From Euphorbia lathyris (lineage: Eukaryota; Streptophyta; Magnoliopsida; Malpighiales; Euphorbiaceae): DNA of 64,000 nt. Below the pieces are notes generated by a model. It saw only the letters and a program-made list of their open reading frames with translations. It was not told the origin of the DNA and searched no databases. The stretch is taken from positions 74,882,610 to 74,946,609 of the forward strand of contig NC_088917.1 in the NCBI RefSeq assembly GCF_963576675.1. Reading direction: 5' to 3'. Position numbers and translations under genes: made by a program. This document shows, in pieces, positions 56,593 through 64,000 of this stretch; position 1 is the first letter of the stretch; every line of letters starts with the position of its first letter.

Positions 56593-57401
56593 CGGCTGGT
56601 ATCTACCTGCAGGGTTAGTTTCGTCCAACTCAACATGTATTGACTCTTCTAAAACTTGAGTTCGTTTATTGAAAACTCTGTATGCTTTGATGTTTGTTGA
56701 GTAGCCTAAAAAGATAGCTTCATCAACTTTTGAGTCAAACTTTCCTAAGCTATCTTTGGTATTCAAAATGAAACATTTACAGCCAAAAGCACGAAAGTAT
56801 CCAACGTTGGGCTTTCGTCCTTTCCAAAGTTCATAAGGGGTTTTCTTTAATATAGGTCTAACTAGAGCCCTATTAAGAATATAGCACGCTGTGTTGATAG
56901 CTTCTCCCCAAAAATACTTTGGAAGCCTATGCTCACTCAGCATTGTCCTGGCTATTTCAACCAAGGTTATGTTCTTCCTTTCAACACCCCATTTTGTTGA
57001 GGTGTTCTAGGAGCAAAGAAATTATGGTCAATGTCGCTGGCTTCACAGAATTCTACAAACTATTGGTTTTTGAATTCTCCACCATTATCACTTCGGATGT
57101 GAGCCAATTTTAGGTCTTTGTTATTTTCAAGTTTTCTAACCAAATTTGAAAATGTCTCAAAGGTCTCATCCTTGCTACTCAGCAAGATGACACAAGTGTA
57201 CCGAGAGAAGTCATCTACAATGACCAAGGAAAATCTTCTTCCACCCAGACTCAGCAGCTGGACTGGACCGAAGAGATCCAAGTGTAGTAATTCTAACGGA
57301 TGCTTAGTTGAGACAATGTTTTTTGCTATGAAAAGATTGTTTGGTTTGTTTTCCATCTTGGCAAGCGTGGTATAATTGATCTTTTTCAAATTTAAGTTCT
57401 G
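56593..57401 (-). pseudogene. Integrase of element D
   Basis: On the minus strand from 57401: the end of the pre-integrase segment (LPELKFEKDQLYHACQDGKQTK), then the core with LLHLDLFGPV, FSLVIVDDFSRY and IRSDNGGEFKNQ. A TAG near 57060 follows, then a frame-broken stretch with APRTPQQNGV, and an open part from 56964 (ARTMLSEHRLPKYFWGEA, CYILNRALVRPILKKTPYEL, RAFGCKCFILN). It ends at element E. Together with 46652-48469 it makes the pol of element D. Non-functional. Confidence 0.85.
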
Positions 57402-57406
57402 GCAGT

Positions 57407-59046
57407 TGATGCTCGTAAAGTATATAGCATTTAATAGGACAAGTGTGTCCTATCGCAACAAGTAATATTATGCTAAGCACGAGATCGAACCACAAAGATT
57501 ATTTGTTATAACTAGCAAATCTACCTACAATGATCTAATTGTTTAGAGGGTTGGATAAAGATTTGGGTTTTTGTTTAACTAATTAAATGAATTAAAGCAA
57601 TAAAGATAACAAAATAAAGGGAACAATTGACAGGGTAGAAGGTGAATTAATGGATGGCACAACCTAGGCTGAGGAATCCTTGGATTGAATCATGTGTATG
57701 GGTTTAGGGAGTTCAGATTTATGTTTTACCAATGATTGAAGGTAATTGTCCTAAGTGAAAGAATAATTTGATCAGAATTGTCCTTCCTATTCACATGCAT
57801 TCGGGTGATGGCTTGATTAGGCATATACCCTAGGTCATGCAAAGCATTAGGTTTATTGACAACTAAGGCTAAAGCCGTAGCCCGGCCACAAAGCCTCATT
57901 CCTAGTGGTCTCTAGTGAAGTCAGATTTACACAAGTTCGGTATAGACGATTCCGTGGTCAGGTTCTCATCTATCTAAAATCCTATTTAATGTCAGGGTCA
58001 CAGGCATTAGGCACATTATATACATAAATAGGCTAGTTGATCATTATCAATGTTCATTCTAGCATAAATCTTGTTCCTAACAATATCTAGGCATTAAGCA
58101 TTCATAAACTGATCAATCAAAAGTCCTAGATCCCTAATCATACATATTCATACAACCAATTTCATCCCCATCCCAAATTGGATGGAGATCAGTTCATAGA
58201 CAAACTAATCAAAATAATAGGAAGTAAAGGAATAACGGAAAAAGCTTCAATTAAATATAATCGCAAAAGATAAAAGGGAAAGAGATAGAAATCCAAAACC
58301 CGTTTTGCCGATTCCAATTACAGAAATAGAAGATGAAGAACTTCTCCCATCAATTGTTCTTGAAAGAAATAACAAAATAGAAAAGAAATCTAATCTAGAA
58401 ACAGGAAAATAAAACTGAAATAAAAGTTAAATCTACATTGTGGAGGAGAGAAAGCCCTAGCGGCTCTCCAATTTATTGAGTAGCTAATCCCCCCTGAAAG
58501 ATTAGGATTAGCTCCCTATTTATAGAGTTAGGAAGGAAACCCTAATGCCTTAGGGGTAAAAATAGCATTTACAAAGTGTTAAATGGGCTTTTAGGGCCCT
58601 GATCCGTGAATTTCAGCAAAGGGGAAGGCGCAGGCGCGCCTTCCCCCGCCTCGTCTCGTCGAGACAAGGCCTGACTCGACGAGATGAGGGCCTGTCTCGA
58701 TGAGACAGGTGATGTCTCACCGAGACAGGTCCTATTTGAGGAACTGTGGCTTCGGCTTTTATCTGTTTAGGTCCCTGGGCTTCCGAAAAGTGCTCTAATG
58801 GTCCCTGACGAATCCTAAAAGTGCTCTGATGGTCCCTGAATGATCCGGAAATGCTCCAATAGGCTTAGGTCTAGTTCGGAAATGCACGAAAGGTCCCTGA
58901 AAATCCCTGAAAACATCGAAAATGCCAAAAATAAGGGAAATTGCTAATTTAAACTAAAAGATAATAAAACGCTACTGAAATTAAAAGGAAATAAAGCAAA
59001 AGGAAGCTAAAAGGGCCTAAAAACCCTATACAAATGGGAGCTATCA
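57407..59046 (-). mobile_element. Solo LTR in pre-integrase region of D
   Basis: 1640 bp with TG...CA ends: plus strand TGATGCTCGTAAAG to GGGAGCTATCA. The flanking duplication is GCAGT (57402-57406 and 59047-59051). Strand is a guess: read on the minus strand it begins TGATAGCTCCC, a start I associate with Gypsy LTRs. No PBS or genes. It splits the Copia coding sequence between LARKQLVDGL and LPELKFEKDQ. A repeated phrase with GACGAGA/GTCTCG words at 58657-58730 is a local feature of this LTR. Confidence 0.85.
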
Positions 59047-59051
59047 GCAGT

Positions 59052-59545
59052 CCGTCAACCAATTGCTTTCTTGCTAATTTGGCCAAGAGGTCCATGCTTA
59101 CATGACCAAGTCTCATGTGTCGTAGCCAGGAATTTTCTTCCTTTGATACTAAGCATATAGTTTTTGAAAACTTTTTCTCTAGGTCCAGCATAAAAACATT
59201 ATCAATGCGAGGGGAAGTTAAAATTAACTCATTTGTTTTACCCTCGTATATTTTACATCCAGTAGCATCAAATATAACTTTTCTCCCATTGTCACATAGT
59301 TGAGCTACGCTGAGTAAGTTATATTTGAGTCCGCTGACTAGGGAGACTGACTCAATAGTAGGATTACCTCCAATGGTTCCTGACCCTACTATTTTACCCT
59401 TTTTGTTGTCTCCAAAACTTACGCTTCCTCCTCGTTTACGCTCAAATGTGATGAACTGAGTTTCATCACCAGTCATATGCCTCGAGCATACGATGTAAAT
59501 ATACCACATCTTTGACTTCTCAGCACACCTTAGGCTTACCTGCAT
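59052..59545 (-). pseudogene. Protease and pre-integrase region of D
   Basis: WYIYIVCSRHMTGD corresponds to the protease active site, but the DSG triplet has been lost (YIV in place). The rest is well kept: SFGDNKKGKIVGSG, YNLLSVAQLCDN, FMLDLEKKFSK, then the pre-integrase SWLRHMRLGHVSMDLLAKLARKQLVDGL up to the solo LTR insertion. Confidence 0.85.
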
Positions 59546-59559
59546 TGTAACTAGTTATT

Positions 59560-61280
59560 TTTACGTACCCAATTCTTTTTGGGTCCTTGCTTGTTAGGTT
59601 CAACAAGTAAAGCATCATATTTTATTTTATGGCGGCATACTTGGACAGTATGGCCATTCTTTCCACAGAAGTCACAGCTGACCTTCTGTTTAGGATGTCT
59701 CACTGACTGGTCAGCACCCTAGTGCTGAGCGTGCTAGCACACCTTTATGGTGTGTCCTTTCTTCCCACAGAAGTCACACTGAACATTCTGCTGAGGATTC
59801 CATCTCTACTGACTAGTACCTCAATATCGAGTGTTCAGAGGAATATTTCTTTTGTTTGGAACCTTTATTTGGTTCTGGATAGTTGTGACGTCCTTTCTCA
59901 GTTTCTTAGAATCTGATTGGACTTCAGAGGCAAACTTATGCATGATCTCCATATTATCATACAAGGTTGATTTGTCCTGAAGAAGGAATCTGAGGTCACT
60001 CAGCTTGACCTCTTCAACCTCATCACAGCGCCTGCTGAGTGCTCTAACTTTCTTATTACACTTTTTAACAAGTGTGTAGAGGTCAGTCAGGGCATTAACC
60101 ATTTCGTTTCTGAGCTGGGGTAGTGATATTACCTCATTTGATTGCTCCTCATCGTCAGATGCAACGGAGGGGTCAGCATTCTCAGAGACGCATGGCTCAG
60201 CAAGTTCGTAAGCCATGAAGCATATCTCCGCTGACTCAGTGGCATCAGCTTCTGTTGATGAAGACTCATCACTGTCGCTCCATGTTGCCACCATTGCCTT
60301 CTTGTCGTTCTTCTTTTCTTTCCTCAGCGTGGGGCAGCTTGACTTGATATGGCCAGTTTGATGACATTCAAAGCATGTAATGGGCATTGAGTTGTCCTTC
60401 TTGTATTTGCTGTCGCTTGAGTCAGCTTTATACTTATCAAACTTTTTGTAAGGCTTCTTAGAATATTTGTCATTCTTTCTGAATAGCCTTTTCATCTTTC
60501 TTGTGAACATAGCCATCTCTCCAGTTGAGCTTCCATCAGTGGAGTCAGCTTTCATGATAAGAGACTTCTGCTTCTTGTCTTCAGACTTTTCCTTCACCTC
60601 GAAGTTCTTCATTGAGATCTCATGGGTCAGGAATGAGCCGATGAGTTCATCATATTTGTAGGTGGTTAAGTCTTGAGCTTCCTCAACAACAGTCTTCTTC
60701 GCTTGCCAGTTTTTTGGAAGACTCCTAAGAATCTTCTTGACTTGTTCTTCCTTAGTGAAGATCTTTCCAAGTCTCTTGAGCTCGTTGATGATGTTTGTAA
60801 ACCTTGCATTCATGTCAGAGATTCCCTCATCATCGTTCATTTCGAACAGCTCGTACAGTCTCATCTGCTGGTTCACCTTGGACTCCTTTACTTTGTTGGT
60901 TCCCTCGTAGGTGACCTCCAGCTTCTTCCAGATCTCTTGCGCCGACTCACAACCTGAAATTTTATTATATTCTGCAGCATCGAGCGCACAGTGAAGCATG
61001 TTTATAGCCGAAGCGTGATTTTGTAGCTTCTTGAGATCATATTTTGTCCATTTGGCCTCAGCTTTAACAACTGTTTGGCCAGCCACAACTTCAACAGGTA
61101 CAAACGGGCATTGGATAGCCATGCACTCATATTTGTAGCCTGAATGAAATTTTTCATCATATTCTTCCAGAAGGTATAGTTAGACCCGAAGAATAGGGGA
61201 GACCGAGTAATGGACAGCCCCTCAGGTAAAATCTGAGTTGTCTGGTTTCCTGGGAGAAATCGAGTGCTGTTTTCAGCCAT
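59560..61280 (-). pseudogene. gag of element D
   Basis: ATG at 61280 (MAENSTRFLPGNQTTQ). A frameshift near 61110 leads to the long open stretch 61122-59821 (433 codons) with the capsid-like helices, MAMFTRKMKRLFRK, the knuckle CFECHQTGHIKSSC and the helical coiled segment NEMVNALTDLYTLVKKC. The last two knuckles (59640-59800) are interrupted by stops (TAG near 59719 and 59806). It pairs with the gag of element A as an inverted repeat. It would make the particle protein; broken. Confidence 0.87.
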
Positions 61281-61328
61281 AGTGGGGATCAGCTCAAGGT
61301 AGTTAAACCTTTAATAGTGAGCTTTTAG

Positions 61329-61340
61329 GCTCTGATACCA
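61329..61340 (-). promoter_or_regulatory. Primer binding site of element D
   Basis: Minus strand TGGTATCAGAGC, two bases after the LTR end. It fixes the orientation of this LTR family. Confidence 0.85.
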
Positions 61341-61342
61341 CT

Positions 61343-62682
61343 TGTTGGTCCCTTATAACGTTACAAGTATAGTTCCAAGGGGGGGGTTAGGAACTATTTA
61401 AATTTTTTTCGTTAAGGCTGACTTCTTTTCTTTAAGAAAAGGTTTTACACAGCGCGCTGAGTGAATTAAGACACTAGCTTAGTCAACTGGTGACTAAGTC
61501 AGCTTCTTTCGTTGAGTCAGGAGATATCACTTAGAGTCTATTCCTGAACTCATTTACTTAATACGTACAACTCAGCGTGACCTCTTTACTTGGTCAGTTT
61601 TGTTTAAGCAAGCAATATATATTAAGGAGTTTAAGGTTAGAAAGATGTTACTCAGCAGATTTATCCAGGTTCGGCCTCTAAGCCTACGTCCTGTCCCTGG
61701 AACACGTTCCGAGCTTTCGAATTCTCTACTGAGCTCTTTAACGGTAGAGCATCAAACTTCTTACAACTTAGAAACTCAGTATGACAAGAGTTCCTTCCTC
61801 TATACCTCTACTCACTCCTAATCTCTTGCTGAATACTATAACCGAGTACTCAGCCTCTCTTTTCTAATCTCTAGAAATGATAAAGATTTGTCCTAAACAA
61901 CAATTGCTAAGACACCTTAGATGATTGAATAATCATTCTAGACTTTTACACAAAAGATATAGAATTTGGTGTAAGTATTTGCTTTGCTTTTTCTCACAGA
62001 ACTTTGAGTAGAAATTTGGTCAGCGTAATGGCTTGATAGAGTTCTGTGTAGAATGAATCAACTGAAAGGCCTATTTATAGTGACACTTGAGGTATCGGTT
62101 ATTTCAAATTTCGAAATAACCGTTGGAGGGAAAACGGCTTGATGTCGTCATCACTCAGTACACGCTCAGTGTCGTTGGCCAATCAGATTCTTGCATCTTT
62201 TGTCTTCGATCAGTGCTGAGCAGCTTTTGGTCATACAGACAGAATGTTTCACCGTTTATGGCAAAGTCTTCTAGACATCTTTCTGTGTCTTCTAAACTTT
62301 ACCAAATGAGATAATACTTTGTCTGAAAGTTGCTCTTGCTCAGCTTCTGTCTTGTACTCTATGTCGATACAACTCAGCAACTTCGTTCCGAAGTAGTCAA
62401 CGAAGGTCTTCTCGATCCTTCTTATGCTGAGCTGCATTTTGAACACAACGGCAACGTTTTGCACACGCGGGCCGAGTGGTCTTGATCTGTTTGACTTGGG
62501 CTTTGACTTCCGTATTGGGCTTTAAGCCTTTTAGTCTTTATTTCTTATAAATAATTTAACTCAACATTTAACAAACACATTAGTGTAATAAATCAAAGCA
62601 TTTAAACTTAGTGTGTTTAGAATATTTTTAATTACACTTCAACAATTTTGTCAAATCAAAATTATGTGGAAAGGTGTTTCAA
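61343..62682 (-). repeat. 5' LTR of element D
   Basis: 1340 bp, on the minus strand TGTTGAAACACC to AAGGGACCAACA. Nearly the same as the solo LTR at 19355-20669. Followed at 62683 by AACGA, the probable target duplication. Confidence 0.88.
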
Positions 62683-63509
62683 CAAACGACACTGAGCACG
62701 TACTGAGTGAAAGCGAGAGGAATTCGTTTCCCTCTAGTGGTTATTTCGAAATTCGAAATTATCGGTACATCAAGTGTCACTATAAATAGGCCTCTCAAAT
62801 GCTTCATTCGATGCAGTTCTTCAGTTAAGTCGAAATGCTGACCAAATTCATATTTGAAGTTCTGTGAGAAAAGCAAAGCAAATCTTACACTAATTCCAAT
62901 CTTGTGTGAAAGTCTAGAGTGATCTTATTCATCTAAAGTGTGTTAGCAATTGTTGTTTAGGACAAACACTTATCATTTCTAGAAGTATAGAAAGGAGAAG
63001 CTAAGTACTCGGTTATAGTACTCAGCGGTAGTGATAGGAGTGAGTAGAGGAATAGAGGAAGGTACCCTTGTATACTCAGCTTCTGTTGTAAAAGGTTTCG
63101 TGCTCTACCTTTAAAGAGCTCAGTAGAGGATTTGAAAATCTTGGAAGGGATTCCGGGGACTGGATGTAGGCAGAGAGGCCGAACCAGGATACGTCTGCTG
63201 AGTAACATATTTCTAACCCTTAAACTCCTTTATATATATTGCTTGCTATAAAACTGACTAAATAACGAATTCACGCTCAGTTAAATGCACTAAGAAGCTG
63301 AGTTCAGGAATAGACTCGAGTACTATTTCCTGACTCAAGGAAAGAAACAGACTTAGTCACTAGTTGACTAAGCTTGTGTCTTAAAACTGCTCAGCGCCGC
63401 TATGTAAACCTTTTCTTAAAGAAAAGAAGTCAGCCTTAAGGGGCAAATTTTTTAAATAGTTCATATCCCCCCATTGGAACCAATCTTGTCACGTTATATG
63501 GGACCAACA
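62683..63509 (+). mobile_element. 3' part of a SIRE-like LTR, host of element D
   Basis: Matches 32444-33268 of element A, from ACGACACTGAGCACG to GGGACCAACA. Its first part is missing because element D entered this LTR at the AACGA site and the other half is no longer adjacent. It ends directly at Gypsy gag DNA (63510), so the LTR was itself inserted in a Gypsy element. Confidence 0.8.
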
Positions 63510-63514
63510 AGAAG

Positions 63515-64000
63515 CACATGAGAGCCTAAACGATCATCTGGATAGCTTTTTGATGTGCGCAGACACTGTGAGAAAAAATTGGGTTCCCCAAGATACTGCC
63601 AAGTTGAAGCTGTTTCCATTCTCACTAACTGGGCAGCTCTGGAATGGCTGAGAACACTAGAGTCCGATTCAATCACCACGTGGGCAGGATTGGAGAAGGA
63701 GTTCTTATCCTACTACTTTCCTCCCTCGAAGATAGTAATGCTGAGGGGTGAAATCACTTCGTTCCATCAACCCGAGCACGAAGCACTCCACACGTCTTGG
63801 ACCCGATTCAGGAAAATGTTGTGCATGTGCCCTCATTATGACATACCTAAACATCAGTTGGTGAGCGTCTTCTATCATGGCTTGACACCCACTAACCGAG
63901 CTACTGTGGACTCTACCGCGGGTGGAGATTTGTTCAGAAAGACCGCAACAGAAGTGTATGATATGATTAATAAACTGGCAAGGAAGAGTGTGCAGTGGCA
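63515..64000 (+). pseudogene. Gypsy (Athila/Tat-like) gag fragment, runs off window
   Basis: The first frame gives HLDSFLMCADTVRKNWVPQD and KLKLFPFSLTG. A one-base loss at 63631-63633 then shifts the frame to AALEWLRTLESDSITTWAGL, SYYFPPSKIVMLRGEITSF, HTSWTRFRKMLCMCPHYDIP and FYHGLTPTNRATVDSTAGG, open to the window edge. This is the standard retrotransposon gag domain of plant Gypsy elements. The N-terminus is missing because of the LTR insertion at 63509. Confidence 0.82.

Larger units (their letters stand above)
35362..62682 (-). mobile_element. SIRE-like Copia element D, with nested insertions
   Basis: Minus-strand element in the order LTR (61343-62682), PBS, gag, protease, integrase, RT-RNase H, accessory ORF. 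It is opened by three later insertions: a solo LTR at 57407, Gypsy element E at 48470 and Copia element C at 35966. The bases AACGA after its 5' LTR are consistent with a target duplication in a host LTR. The 3' LTR is missing; the element ends at the junction with element A near 35361. RT sequence and the presence of an ORF after pol both fit the SIRE/Maximus lineage. Confidence 0.8.

Noticed and set aside
58657..58730. GACGAGA/GTCTCG repeats considered as a separate regulatory array.
   Set aside because: Only a handful of imperfect words inside the solo LTR, with irregular spacing and no second copy in the window for comparison.
1..64000. Search by eye for tRNA, rRNA and small nuclear RNA genes.
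   Set aside because: No cloverleaf or known RNA core was recognised; the only tRNA-related sequences are retrotransposon primer binding sites.

Overview
The window is AT-rich nuclear DNA from a flowering plant, almost certainly a eudicot. It holds plant LTR retrotransposons of the Copia and Gypsy superfamilies, a CACTA-type transposon end, and a small gene family with a plant-specific fold, the invertase/pectin methylesterase inhibitor (PMEI) fold. I cannot name the species. The only plausible host genes are four near-identical PMEI-type genes. All other recognisable coding sequence belongs to transposable elements, and most of it is broken.

Region 1 (1-21628) is a tandem array of a unit of about 5.2 kb. 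Each unit has a PMEI gene, a short AT-rich 3' region with (TA)n and (TTA)n tracts, a solo Gypsy (Tekay/Del-like) LTR with a GATAT target duplication, about 1 kb of unassigned DNA, a partial Copia LTR, and an AT-rich upstream region with a TATA box. The solo LTR sits at the same place in every unit, so it was inserted before the array expanded. Unit 3 has had a block replaced by a CACTA end and an inverted Copia LTR with leader (11236-14551), plus a deletion at 16325. Unit 4 carries a second solo LTR (19355-20669, target duplication ATAGT) and is cut off at about 21628 by retrotransposon DNA.

Region 2 (21629-64000) is a nest of retrotransposons. A decayed SIRE-like Copia gag fragment holds a full-length Copia element B (22593-32098, target duplication GGCAT). 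Next is the 5' half of a plus-strand SIRE-like element A (32104-35361). It is fused tail to tail with a minus-strand element D of the same family (35362-62682). D was later entered by Copia element C (35966-45172, sister of B), by the non-autonomous Gypsy element E (48470-56587, target duplication GTCAG) and by a solo LTR (57407-59046, target duplication GCAGT). D itself sits in a plus-strand LTR of its own family, and that LTR sits in an Athila/Tat-like Gypsy gag that runs off the right edge.

The most unusual signal is in element E. It lacks gag and pol but carries about 19 pairs of a quasi-palindromic 11-mer (consensus ACGCRGGGCGT), 5 pairs in each LTR and 9 in the internal region. Start-to-start spacing within a pair is 21 bp (20 in two cases), and neighbouring pairs often recur at 73 bp. 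Pairs are direct repeats in the LTRs and inverted repeats in the internal region. Other points of interest are an accessory ORF with its own TATA box downstream of the SIRE-like pol, and a GC-rich chain of hairpins in the leader of element B that its sister C lacks.
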